Below are positions 35,463 through 44,320 of a stretch of DNA of 64,000 nucleotides, in pieces. The notes under the pieces are model-generated. The model had not been told where the DNA came from, made no database searches, and worked only from the letters and a program-made list of their open reading frames with translations. The stretch comes from Rhodobacteraceae bacterium NBU2976. GTDB taxonomy: Bacteria; Pseudomonadota; Alphaproteobacteria; Rhodobacterales; Rhodobacteraceae. Both the position numbers and the translations under genes were made by a program. Location: contig JALPRQ010000001.1 of NCBI GenBank assembly GCA_023630215.1, positions 1,426,001 to 1,490,000 on the forward strand, in the 5' to 3' direction. Numbering within the stretch: position 1 is the stretch's first letter; each line of letters starts with the position of its first letter.

Positions 35463-37349
35463 ATGAGCTACAAGGACACTTATGCCGCCTGGAAATCGGA
35501 CCCCGAAGGGTTCTGGATGGAGGCGGCTGAAGCGATCAGCTGGGACAAGAAACCCTCGAAAGCTCTGGATGACAGCAATCCCCCATTCTACCGCTGGTTT
35601 GCGGATGGCGAGGCGAATACCTGCTACAATGCGCTGGATCGACATGTCGAAGCGGGGCGCGGCGATGATGTTGCCGTGATCTATGACAGTCCGGTCACAG
35701 ACACGAAGCGCAAGCTGACATTTGCGGAAATGCGGGATCAAACCGCGATGCTGGCAGGTGCGTTGACGGCGCGAGGCGTTGAAAAAGGTGATCGGGTCAT
35801 CATCTACATGCCCATGATCCCCGAGGCATTGTTCGCTATGCTGGCCTGTGCCCGGATCGGTGCAGTCCATTCGGTTGTGTTTGGCGGCTTTGCGGCGCAC
35901 GAGCTTGCCGTGCGGATAGATGACGCCAAGCCCAAGGCGATATTGTCAGCCTCTTGCGGGATCGAACCGGGGAGAGTGGTGGAATATAAACCGCTGCTTG
36001 ATGATGCGATTGCGCAGGCCAAGCATAAACCCGATTTTACCATTATTCTGCAACGGGATCAGGCCGTGGCGGCCATGAATGCGCGCGATGTAGATTGGCA
36101 AGAGGCTGTTTCTACCGCCGAACCAGCTTCATGTGTTCCGATTGGCGGCGCTGACCCAGTTTATATCCTCTATACCTCGGGCACGACGGGTCAGCCCAAA
36201 GGGGTCGTCCGCCCGAACGCCGGGCATATGGTGGCCTTGAACTGGACGATGAAGAATATCTACAACGTGAAACCCGGCGACGTTTACTGGGCCGCGTCTG
36301 ACGTAGGTTGGGTCGTAGGGCATTCCTATATCTGCTATGCTCCATTGGTCTATGGCGCTACCACAGTTGTGTTCGAGGGCAAGCCGATTGGCACGCCTGA
36401 TGCCGGTACCTTCTGGCGGATGATCGAAGATTATCAGATCAAGGTTCTATTCACCGCACCTACAGCCTTTCGCGCGATCAAGCGTGTCGATCCAAACGGG
36501 GACTTCCTTAAGAAATATGACACCAGCAGCCTTCAGGCGCTGTTTCTGGCGGGCGAGAGGGCGGATCCGGATACGATCCTCTGGGCGCAGGAAAAACTGG
36601 GTGTGCCGGTGATTGACCATTGGTGGCAGACGGAAACCGGATATGCGATCGCTGCAAACCCTGTTGGGTTGGAATCCCTGCCGGTGAAGATCGGGTCTCC
36701 AACCGTTGCGATGCCGGGGTTCGATGTGCGCATTCTTGGCGATGATGGGCACGAGGTTGCCGATGGGGAACTGGGCGCTATTGCGATCAAGCTTCCGTTG
36801 CCGCCGGGCACGCTTCCGACGCTCTGGAATGCGGATGATCGGTTTCGGAAATCCTATCTGACAACCTTCGAGGGCTATTACGAAACCGGCGATGCGGGCA
36901 TGAAGGATGCGGACGGATATCTTTATATTATGGCCCGAACCGATGATGTGATCAACGTCGCAGGCCACCGTCTGTCGACCGGAGGGATGGAGGAGGTTCT
37001 GGCCTCTCATCCTGATGTTGCCGAATGTGCGGTCATTGGTGTCGCGGACGAGTTGAAGGGACAATTGCCAATGGGCTTTTTGTGTCTGACAAGCGGGGTG
37101 GATCGGGGTCATGACGAGATTGTCAAGGAATGCGTGAAGTTGGTTCGCGATCAGATAGGACCCGTTGCGGCATTCAAATTGGCGGTGGTTGTCGATCGGT
37201 TGCCTAAAACACGTTCCGGTAAGATTCTTCGTGCGACGATGGCCGCGATTGCCGATGGTCGTGACTGGAAAATGCCCGCAACAATTGATGACCCAGCAAT
37301 TCTTGATGAAATCAGAGACGCACTAGAATCAGTTGGTTATGCCAAATAG
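35463..37349 (+). CDS. prpE: Propionyl-CoA synthetase (AMP-forming)
   Basis: 628 residues with GGGGAGGA before the ATG. It is an acyl-CoA synthetase: P-loop YTSGTTGQPKGVVR, HWWQTETGY (A5-type), YETGDAGMKDADGYLY and the C-terminal catalytic Lys in TRSGKILRATMA (about residue 587). It activates propionate to propionyl-CoA, feeding the PccBA-mutase route encoded upstream. Length and the N-terminal SYKDTYAAWKSDPEGFW fit PrpE rather than acetyl-CoA synthetase, though the two overlap in substrate range. Confidence 0.9.
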   Translation: MSYKDTYAAWKSDPEGFWMEAAEAISWDKKPSKALDDSNPPFYRWFADGEANTCYNALDRHVEAGRGDDVAVIYDSPVTDTKRKLTFAEMRDQTAMLAGALTARGVEKGDRVIIYMPMIPEALFAMLACARIGAVHSVVFGGFAAHELAVRIDDAKPKAILSASCGIEPGRVVEYKPLLDDAIAQAKHKPDFTIILQRDQAVAAMNARDVDWQEAVSTAEPASCVPIGGADPVYILYTSGTTGQPKGVVRPNAGHMVALNWTMKNIYNVKPGDVYWAASDVGWVVGHSYICYAPLVYGATTVVFEGKPIGTPDAGTFWRMIEDYQIKVLFTAPTAFRAIKRVDPNGDFLKKYDTSSLQALFLAGERADPDTILWAQEKLGVPVIDHWWQTETGYAIAANPVGLESLPVKIGSPTVAMPGFDVRILGDDGHEVADGELGAIAIKLPLPPGTLPTLWNADDRFRKSYLTTFEGYYETGDAGMKDADGYLYIMARTDDVINVAGHRLSTGGMEEVLASHPDVAECAVIGVADELKGQLPMGFLCLTSGVDRGHDEIVKECVKLVRDQIGPVAAFKLAVVVDRLPKTRSGKILRATMAAIADGRDWKMPATIDDPAILDEIRDALESVGYAK

Positions 37350-37381
37350 TTAACGCTGGTCCGAGATATTGCCCAGTTTTT

Positions 37382-37407
37382 CGATATGCAAAGATATTTG
37401 CATATCG
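37382..37407. promoter_or_regulatory. Candidate ScfR/PccR-type palindromic operator
   Basis: Perfect 11-base inverted repeat: CGATATGCAAA, spacer GATA, TTTGCATATCG. The core TATGCAAA-N4-TTTGCATA matches the reported PccR motif TTTGCAAA-N4-TTTGCAAA at 14 of 16 bases, with the same spacing. It is 33 bases past the prpE stop and 138 bases upstream of the next gene. No T run follows, so it is not a terminator. PccR is the propionyl-CoA-responsive ScfR-family regulator in Rhodobacter; no such gene is in this window. Confidence 0.5.
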
Positions 37408-37545
37408 CGTCGCGAAATAGGCTGATAAATGGTGTTTTTTATACAAGCAGAGCGCGAATGCACTTTCTGCTAATCGCCATATGTGTTAACTAAGTAGGAG
37501 TAAATTTGTGCGTATCTAGCAGCGCTGAGATTACGAGGGCTAGAC

Positions 37546-38025
37546 ATGTTTCATATCCAAAAAGGTGTGGGAATTCTGCTGGCAGGCATGGTTCTTTTGC
37601 TTGCGTCTCCGTCAGTTTCGCAAACCGTTCTGACCATTACTAATACCACGCTCAATCAATCTGTCGAACTGACCGAAGAAGACTTGCTGGCGTTCGAACA
37701 GGTGGAAATCCGTACAGAAAATGAATTTGTGGACGGGATCGTCACGTTCCGTGGCCCTTATGCCCGCGATGTTCTGGCGTCCGTTTCGACGGTTCCCGAA
37801 GTCTACAAGATGGTGGCAATCAATGATTATGTCATCGAAATTCCGGCGGAAGATTTCGAAAAATACGATGTGATATTCGCCATGTTTCAGGATGACGAAC
37901 GGTTTTCCCTCCGAACCAAGGGGCCGATTTGGGTGATTTATCCCATGTCGGATCACAAGGAATTGCAGGATCGCACCTATAATGACCGGCTGATCTGGCA
38001 ATTGACCCGAGTAGAATTCGAGTGA
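37546..38025 (+). CDS. Periplasmic molybdopterin-oxidoreductase-fold protein without Mo ligand
   Basis: 159 residues with a signal peptide ending near SPSVSQ (about residue 26). The mature part has the sulfite-oxidase/YedY-like fold pattern: DLLAFEQVEIRTENEFVDG, TFRGPYARDVLA, VAINDYVIEIPAEDF and GPIWVIYPM. The conserved Cys that ligates molybdenum in real enzymes is absent, so it probably acts as a ligand-binding or partner protein. Its stop overlaps the start of the next kinase gene (ATGA), so it may be the sensory input of that kinase. Confidence 0.7.
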   Translation: MFHIQKGVGILLAGMVLLLASPSVSQTVLTITNTTLNQSVELTEEDLLAFEQVEIRTENEFVDGIVTFRGPYARDVLASVSTVPEVYKMVAINDYVIEIPAEDFEKYDVIFAMFQDDERFSLRTKGPIWVIYPMSDHKELQDRTYNDRLIWQLTRVEFE

Positions 38026-39668
38026 AACGATCCAGACTTACTTTTTTCAGTTTCATAGCGGTGACATTTCTAGTCACCACGTTCGCAATCTACGGGATCA
38101 TCGGGTTTCAGCGTGACTTGAGGACGCTCGACAACGCCAGTCGCGAAGATATCGCCTGGACGGCAGGGCAGCTGGAAATGGAGCTTACCCGGCTCATCAC
38201 CTCACTTTTGTTGTTTCAGATCGAAGGTTCTGGTGTCACCCCCGAGGATGTCAACACGCGATTTGATATCCTTTGGAGTCGCGTCGCCATTTTCCGCGAG
38301 GGTGCGGTCGGGCGGCGATTGTCGGAATATGATCGCGATACGGCCAGCGTCGACGTGCTGATGGCGGCAATTCGCGCGGTTGATCCCCTTGTTGTTGGCT
38401 TGAAAGCCGGGGATAACGAAACTGCGCGGGAGATATTGTCCGAATTAAACCCCTTCTTGCCGATCCTTAACGACTTGGTGCGCGAAGTTACCCAAGGGGA
38501 GGAGGCACTAAATCGTTCTGTTCGGGAAACGATGATGGTGCGCACCAATCGTACGCTATTTGTCAGCCTGTTTGCGACGGTGTTTGCGCTATTATCCTTG
38601 GCGATTATCTATCGGCAGTCCCTGAATTTTGCGAAGCTGGCCGAAGTCAATCATCGTCTGGCTCAAACCGCCGAGAAAGCCAGTGCGACCAAATCCAAAT
38701 TCCTTTCGATGATGAGTCACGAACTGCGAACCCCCATGAATGGCGTTATGGGGCTGCTGGCGCTCGCAAAGCAGAATTCCGTTTCACCAAGTCAGAAACG
38801 CCTGTTGGATCAGGCAGAGGTATCGGCGCAGTCGATGTTGAGCCTGCTTTCAGACATATTTGATTATAGCGCCCTGCAAGCGGATGACATCCAGCTTGAC
38901 ATCAAACCCTTCGATCCGGCCGCACTGAAATCTTCGTTGGACTCGCGCTTTGAACGATTTGCAAAACGCGCTGGGATCAAGATGCCGATAACATTGGCTG
39001 ACAATCTGCCCACGCGGGTGCTTGGCGATTTTAAACGCATCCGCCAATCGATATCCCATATCGCTCAATATATCGCGGAAACGGCGGGAACGCGCGAGGC
39101 CTGCATCACGCTGGATCACACGGGTTCCAGTCTTCAAGTGCGTCTGGGTTTTACTTACAGCGTTTCTGGAGGTGAGTGGAATACCGACCTTCTGATGGGG
39201 GATGCCCAGCGTGATGGAGACAAGATCGCAACTGCTGCGCTTGGTCCGATGATCGCGCGAGGCTTGCTGGAGGCCATGACCGGACATGTAAAACTGGATA
39301 TTGGTGCTGATGATCAGATCGTCGTGCTGATCGAAGTGCCCGCGCCGATTGTCGAGCTGAAATCCACGAAGTTGCGTATATTTGCCAAGTCCGGTGCTTT
39401 GATCGCGATTTGCAAAGCAGCGCTAAAAGGGGACGACATCCAGTTCCTTGATGACAGTTCAAACGAAATCGCCGACGTGGTTTTGATCGAATCGGGACAT
39501 GACAAGGAGCATCAGTTTCTGACTCAGGCGCGCAACGTCGCGCCCGGCGCATTGTTCATTGCCTTGGGTACCCCGATCGAACCGGACAACTTTGATTTTT
39601 CGATCTCGCTACCGATGAATTTTCCAGAATTGCGTCGGGTTATCGCCGGGGACGGGACATCTGGATAA
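38022..39668 (+). CDS. Membrane histidine kinase homologue with degenerate ATPase and receiver-like parts
   Basis: 548 residues. Two membrane segments (about 8-28 and 180-200) enclose a periplasmic helical domain; a DHp helix follows with SMMSHELRTPMNGVMGLLAL (phospho-acceptor His about residue 233). The region where a HATPase should be lacks the N-box Asn and the DxGxG and GxGLG motifs, and the C-terminal segment (about 450-545) looks like a receiver fold without the acidic pocket. It may therefore be a phospho-acceptor or scaffold that needs the next kinase for catalysis. It overlaps the SUOX-fold gene by ATGA. Confidence 0.75.
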   Translation: MKRSRLTFFSFIAVTFLVTTFAIYGIIGFQRDLRTLDNASREDIAWTAGQLEMELTRLITSLLLFQIEGSGVTPEDVNTRFDILWSRVAIFREGAVGRRLSEYDRDTASVDVLMAAIRAVDPLVVGLKAGDNETAREILSELNPFLPILNDLVREVTQGEEALNRSVRETMMVRTNRTLFVSLFATVFALLSLAIIYRQSLNFAKLAEVNHRLAQTAEKASATKSKFLSMMSHELRTPMNGVMGLLALAKQNSVSPSQKRLLDQAEVSAQSMLSLLSDIFDYSALQADDIQLDIKPFDPAALKSSLDSRFERFAKRAGIKMPITLADNLPTRVLGDFKRIRQSISHIAQYIAETAGTREACITLDHTGSSLQVRLGFTYSVSGGEWNTDLLMGDAQRDGDKIATAALGPMIARGLLEAMTGHVKLDIGADDQIVVLIEVPAPIVELKSTKLRIFAKSGALIAICKAALKGDDIQFLDDSSNEIADVVLIESGHDKEHQFLTQARNVAPGALFIALGTPIEPDNFDFSISLPMNFPELRRVIAGDGTSG

Positions 39669-39751
39669 ATTATTATATATTAGTTTACGGGCATGGTATA
39701 AAGTTAATACAACCTTAAGTAGTTCCAGTGCGGTAATAGACCGAAGAGAGT

Positions 39752-41248
39752 ATGAATAAAGAAGCAGCCATAACACACAAAGAAGACAGTTTGAGCCATT
39801 CTGAACTTGCCGCTGTCATCAGCCACGATCTGATGTCGGCTTTGGCGGGTGTGACCTCGGGACTCGATCTTATCGACACTGAAGCGCTTGATGAAGAAAG
39901 CGCGGCACAAATTGCCCGTGTCCGCGGGTCCGCCAAGATGTTGCGCGAAATGGTCTATATTGCCTTTGGCAACACGGAGGAGCTTTCAAACGACAATATC
40001 GACATACCGGAAGAGCTGTTCATTATCGAAGATATCTGGGCCGTGCAGGCACGTGCCAAGGGCTTCAACCTGCGTCTGGACTGTCAGGAGAATCCTCCCC
40101 TGCTTCAGTCAACGGACAAAGTTTCATTCCATCGGATTATCAACAATCTGATCAACAATTCCTTTAAATATGGCAATGGCAGCGACATCACCGTTCGTGT
40201 CATTTGCGAGTCTGACGCCCAAATCCGAATTGACGTTACCGATCAAGGTCCGGGATTCAGTGAAAAATTTCTGACCCGCATATTCGAATATGGCAGCCGC
40301 AATCCAGAAGACGTGCGCTCTGGTTCCGGACTGGGGCTCTATATTGTCAAAACGCTTGTGACATCGATGGGCGGCCAGATTTCGGCCCATAATGCCGAAC
40401 ATGGCGGGGCAGTCGTCTCGATGACCTTCCCGGCCATCGAGCGTCGTTCCAATCCGTCGCGCGCGTCCAAAGGCAATGTCTTGCCGGATCTTCGCAACCT
40501 CAACATTTTGCTGGCCGAAGACAATGTGACCAACCAATTGGTTGTGACGCAAATGTTGCAGCGTCTGGGCGCACAATACACGATTGCCTCTGACGGGGTT
40601 GAAGCGCTGGAACTGCTGAAGAAAAACACGTTCGACATGGTGCTTCTGGATATTGAAATGCCACGAAAATCCGGTCTGGAAGTCCTAAGGGAAGTGCGGG
40701 CGTCATCTGAAGATTATGCAAATTTGCCAATAATCGCGCTGACAGCCTATGTTATGCTGGAGCATCGCAATCGCATATTCGACGCTGGTGCAGATGGGTT
40801 GATCGCCAAACCGATCGAAGGCATTGCCGCCTTGGGCAATGCGATTCTGGGTTATCTGAATGGTCGAACCGAAATGCCTGTGGTGGTCAGCGGCCCCAGT
40901 CACCCCGAACGTGACGTTGGGATGGTCGATTCCGAAATATTCAATGATCTGAAAAACGTGATGGGTCCAGATGCTGTCCAGTCACTTCTGGACAATGTAT
41001 GCGCGGACCTGCGTAGGATCCAGACAGACCTGATTGACGCCGAAGTTGACAATGACCTGTCAAAAGTCCGAATGGCCAGCCACACTCTCGTGGCGGTTGC
41101 AGGGTCGGTTGGGGCCACGAATTTGCAGGCTTGCGCTCAAACGTTGAATAGCGCGGCAAAAAATGAAGATTTTTCAAAGAGACAGTCCCTGAGCATGCAA
41201 TGCATTGACGGGATTAACTCCGTTCTGGAATATATATCCAGTGCGTAA
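39752..41248 (+). CDS. Soluble hybrid histidine kinase with receiver and HPt domains
   Basis: 498 residues, no membrane segment. DHp-like helix with AAVISHDLMSALAGV (His about 25); intact HATPase with IINNLINNSFKYGNG, VTDQGPGFS and GSGLGLYIVKTL; receiver (about 250-365) with LLAEDNVTNQ, phospho-acceptor Asp about 300 (VLLDIEMPRKSG) and Lys in IAKPIEG; HPt domain with His about 444 (MASHTLVAVAGS). This chain can carry a full phosphorelay and probably supplies kinase activity to the degenerate partner upstream and phosphate to the regulator encoded 17 bases downstream. Confidence 0.88.
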   Translation: MNKEAAITHKEDSLSHSELAAVISHDLMSALAGVTSGLDLIDTEALDEESAAQIARVRGSAKMLREMVYIAFGNTEELSNDNIDIPEELFIIEDIWAVQARAKGFNLRLDCQENPPLLQSTDKVSFHRIINNLINNSFKYGNGSDITVRVICESDAQIRIDVTDQGPGFSEKFLTRIFEYGSRNPEDVRSGSGLGLYIVKTLVTSMGGQISAHNAEHGGAVVSMTFPAIERRSNPSRASKGNVLPDLRNLNILLAEDNVTNQLVVTQMLQRLGAQYTIASDGVEALELLKKNTFDMVLLDIEMPRKSGLEVLREVRASSEDYANLPIIALTAYVMLEHRNRIFDAGADGLIAKPIEGIAALGNAILGYLNGRTEMPVVVSGPSHPERDVGMVDSEIFNDLKNVMGPDAVQSLLDNVCADLRRIQTDLIDAEVDNDLSKVRMASHTLVAVAGSVGATNLQACAQTLNSAAKNEDFSKRQSLSMQCIDGINSVLEYISSA

Positions 41249-41265
41249 CGATTGAGTAGTGAATT

Positions 41266-42663
41266 ATGACCCCAATACTTCTGGTTGAAGATACTGTTTC
41301 CCTTGCGATGGTCTATCGCGCGGTTCTGACGAAAGTTGATATTCAGGTTGTTGAAGCGCAGACCATGAAAGAGGCGCGACAGCAATTCGCGGCTCACAAC
41401 CCCAAAATCATCCTACTGGACCTTCTGTTGCCTGACGGCAATGGCGGCGACATGATTGCAGAGTTCATCCGCAAAGACCCTGATGTGAAAATCATTGTGA
41501 TCACCGCCAATGGGTCGATCAATCGCGCGGTCAGCGCGATGCGCGATGGCGCGTTCGATTTTTTGGTCAAACCCTTTGACGAGAACCGCCTGATCGGCGC
41601 CGTCAAGAATGCCGAGGAAACGCTGCGCAACAGCTCTACCCTGTCGATTGGCGAGCAGTCCGACCTCTTTGAACATGGTTTTATCGGCTCGTCTCAGGAA
41701 ATGCGGGCCATCTATCGCATCATTCAACAGATTAGCCGCTCGACTGCGACGGTGTTCTTGACGGGCGAAAGTGGCACCGGCAAGGAAATTGCCGCGCAGG
41801 CTATTCACAATCTGTCCGGACGCGCAGAGGGCCCATTTGTGCCGCTGAATTGCGGCGCCATCCCACGCGACCATCTGGAAAGCGAAGTATTCGGACATCT
41901 CGAAGGGTCGTTTACCGGGGCGCTTAGCGACAAGATCGGCGCGGCCGAAGCGGCGCATGGGGGCACGCTGTTTCTGGATGAAATCTGCGAGATGGACCTG
42001 TCATTGCAAACCAAGATACTTCGGTTCTTGCAAACGTCGACGATCCAACCAGTTGGTGCAACAAAACCCAAAACGGTGGATGTCCGGATCGTGTGTGCCA
42101 CCAACCGTGATCCGTTAGAGGAGGTTCGGGCAGGGCGCTTCCGCGAGGATTTATATTATCGCTTACATGTTGTGCCCATCCAGTTGCCACCGTTGCGCGA
42201 CCGCGGTGAAGACATCGTCGAAATCGCCACCGCAATGTTGCAGCGCTATGCGACCGAGGAGGGGAAACCTGTCAATAGCTTCAGCGATGACGCTCTGGAG
42301 CATCTGCGCAGATTCCGCTGGCCGGGCAACGTTCGCCAATTGATGAATGTTATTCGTAACATCGTCGTCTTGGGGGACGGTCCGGTTGTGACATTTGATA
42401 TGCTGCCCAAAGAACTGCGGGAAAAACCGTCTGCTTCGGGACCCTCGCGACCAGATCGGCTGGTCGCGAGGGATCGAAGTGAGGAGACCGGGAACCCATT
42501 AAACATTGCGGCCTTTATCGGAACACCTTTGTCACAATTGGAACGCGAGTTTATCGAAGCAACCATCGAATTTTGCGACGGCTCGATCCCGCAGGCGGCG
42601 CGGTTGCTGGATGTCTCGCCCTCGACGCTGTATCGGAAAAAGGAAACCTGGGATAAATCCTGA
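41266..42663 (+). CDS. Sigma-54-dependent response regulator (NtrC/LuxO type)
   Basis: 465 residues. Receiver domain with Asp about 52 (ILLDLLLPDGNGG); AAA+ domain with Walker A GESGTGKE (about 167), the sigma-54 contact loop as GSFTGA (about 214, instead of GAFTGA), LFLDEICEMD and NRDPLEEVRAGRFREDLYYR; Fis-type helix-turn-helix at the end (GSIPQAARLLDVSPSTLYRK). It would activate sigma-54 promoters when phosphorylated by the kinases upstream. A long perfect hairpin lies in the linker between AAA+ and DNA-binding parts. The target genes are unknown. Confidence 0.92.
   Translation: MTPILLVEDTVSLAMVYRAVLTKVDIQVVEAQTMKEARQQFAAHNPKIILLDLLLPDGNGGDMIAEFIRKDPDVKIIVITANGSINRAVSAMRDGAFDFLVKPFDENRLIGAVKNAEETLRNSSTLSIGEQSDLFEHGFIGSSQEMRAIYRIIQQISRSTATVFLTGESGTGKEIAAQAIHNLSGRAEGPFVPLNCGAIPRDHLESEVFGHLEGSFTGALSDKIGAAEAAHGGTLFLDEICEMDLSLQTKILRFLQTSTIQPVGATKPKTVDVRIVCATNRDPLEEVRAGRFREDLYYRLHVVPIQLPPLRDRGEDIVEIATAMLQRYATEEGKPVNSFSDDALEHLRRFRWPGNVRQLMNVIRNIVVLGDGPVVTFDMLPKELREKPSASGPSRPDRLVARDRSEETGNPLNIAAFIGTPLSQLEREFIEATIEFCDGSIPQAARLLDVSPSTLYRKKETWDKS
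42442..42472. repeat. 13-base perfect inverted repeat inside the regulator gene
   Basis: CCCTCGCGACCAG and CTGGTCGCGAGGG with the 5-base spacer ATCGG. It encodes part of the flexible linker of the sigma-54 regulator (SGPSRPDRLVARDRSE). A hairpin this strong within an open frame is not expected by chance. Confidence 0.75.
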
Positions 42664-42719
42664 TTTCCCATCATGGGATCGCTGGTGTAGCCTGAATGAA
42701 ATCTGTTCAGGGGGATTCT

Positions 42720-43115
42720 ATGTCAGAGCTGTTCACAGCGGCCAAAGCCGCCTTTGATCGGGCCTACGCCCCTTATTCCAAATTTCATGTCGGGGCCGCC
42801 ATCCGGGCGAAATCGGGGCGCGTGTATTCCGGGTGCAATGTGGAAAATGTCGCCTATCCCGAAGGGACTTGCGCCGAAGCCGGGGCCATTGCGGCCATGG
42901 TGAATGGCGGGGACACGGAAATTGCGGAAATTTTGGTGATCGCTGATAGTGACCAGTGGATCACGCCTTGCGGTGGCTGCCGGCAGAAGATCTTGGAATT
43001 TTCCACACCAGACACGCCGGTGATCCTGGCGCGCCTTAATGGGGAAACGCACGAAACCTCCATCGGGAAAATCCTGCCCGGCGGGTTCGACAAATCCTAT
43101 CTGGCGGAGGGGTAA
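42720..43115 (+). CDS. cdd: Cytidine deaminase
   Basis: 131 residues from the ATG at 42720, which has CAGGGGG before it. Zinc-binding motifs are intact: NVAYPEGTCAEAGAI (Cys plus catalytic Glu) and PCGGCRQ. It deaminates cytidine and deoxycytidine to uridine and deoxyuridine. Its stop overlaps the deoB start (TAATG), placing it first in a cdd-deoB-add-upp salvage operon. Confidence 0.93.
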   Translation: MSELFTAAKAAFDRAYAPYSKFHVGAAIRAKSGRVYSGCNVENVAYPEGTCAEAGAIAAMVNGGDTEIAEILVIADSDQWITPCGGCRQKILEFSTPDTPVILARLNGETHETSIGKILPGGFDKSYLAEG

Positions 43116-44320
43116 TGGCGCGCGCGATCCTGATTGTTCTTGATTCCGTCGGCTGCGGGGGCGCCCCGGACGCGGCGGCGTTTGGGGACGAAGGATCAAA
43201 CACGGTGGGCCATATCGCCGATGCCTGCGCGACGGGTAAGGCAGAGGAAGGACGCTCCGGCCCGCTTCAGATTCCCAATCTAGACCGGATGGGTATGGGT
43301 GGCGCGGTCCGCACTGCCTCTGACCGTCCGGCTCCGGGGCTCGGGGACGGGGCAGGGGGCGTGTTTGCCGCCGCGACAGAACATTCAAATGGCAAGGACA
43401 CCCCCTCGGGTCATTGGGAATTGGCGGGGCTGCCGGTGCCATTTGATTGGTACTATTTCCCGCATACCATCCCGGCCTTTCCCGACGACAAAATCGCGGA
43501 ACTGTGTGAACGCGCTGGGTTGCCCGGTATCCTTGGTAACTGCCATGCCTCCGGCGTGCCGATCCTGCAGGAACATGGAGAGGAACATATCCAGACCGGC
43601 AAACCGATCTGCTATACATCTGCGGATAGCGTATTCCAGATTTGCGCGCACGAGGGGCACTTCGGACTAGAGCGGCTCTATGACGTTTGCAAAATCGCAG
43701 CAGAGATTTTCCACCCGATGCGCGTCGGTCGCGTCATCGCCCGCCCGTTTGTCGGCGAGCGCAGTGGTGAGTTTACCCGCACCAACAACCGCAAGGATCT
43801 GGCCATAACGCCACCTGACGAAACATTGTGCGATCGCGTCGTGGCCGCAGGTGGGCGGACGTTGGCGGTAGGTAAAATCGGTGACATTTTCGCCCATAAA
43901 GGCATATCCGAGGTTCGCAAGGGCAAACCCGATCTTCAACTGATCGACGATATGCTGGATTTCATGGACGAAGCCAAAGACGGCGATTTCATCTTTGTCA
44001 ATCTGGTGGAGTTTGACACAAATTACGGCCACCCCCGCGATCCGACAGGCTATGCCCGACATCTGGAAGCGGTCGATAAACGCCTGCCTGAAATCTTTGC
44101 CAAACTGCGTCCCGACGACATGCTGATCATCACCGCTGATCACGGCAATGACCCAACCTGGACCGGCACGGATCACACGCGCGAGCGCGTCCCCGTGCTG
44201 ATCCGCCGCGATGGATTGACGCCACAAAACCTTGGCATCATCAACATGGCCGATGTCGGGGAAACGCTGGCGGCGCATTTGGGGCTTTTGCCCGGCAAAC
44301 ATGGGAAGAACATCTTATGA
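43115..44320 (+). CDS. deoB: Phosphopentomutase
   Basis: 401 residues of the alkaline-phosphatase-like superfamily. Metal-binding motifs: LDSVGCGGAPDAAAFGDEGSN, DTPSGHWELAG, ITADHGNDPTWTGTDHTRE. It interconverts ribose-1-phosphate (or deoxyribose-1-phosphate) and the 5-phosphate, linking nucleoside breakdown to central metabolism. Overlaps cdd at the start and add at the end by four bases, so translation is coupled. Confidence 0.95.
   Translation: MARAILIVLDSVGCGGAPDAAAFGDEGSNTVGHIADACATGKAEEGRSGPLQIPNLDRMGMGGAVRTASDRPAPGLGDGAGGVFAAATEHSNGKDTPSGHWELAGLPVPFDWYYFPHTIPAFPDDKIAELCERAGLPGILGNCHASGVPILQEHGEEHIQTGKPICYTSADSVFQICAHEGHFGLERLYDVCKIAAEIFHPMRVGRVIARPFVGERSGEFTRTNNRKDLAITPPDETLCDRVVAAGGRTLAVGKIGDIFAHKGISEVRKGKPDLQLIDDMLDFMDEAKDGDFIFVNLVEFDTNYGHPRDPTGYARHLEAVDKRLPEIFAKLRPDDMLIITADHGNDPTWTGTDHTRERVPVLIRRDGLTPQNLGIINMADVGETLAAHLGLLPGKHGKNIL

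Noticed and set aside
37382-37407. Rho-independent terminator of prpE
   Set aside because: The arms are AT-rich and no T run follows; spacing and sequence match an operator better.
37546-38025. Active molybdenum enzyme
   Set aside because: Although the fold pattern fits, the Cys that binds molybdenum is absent from the protein.
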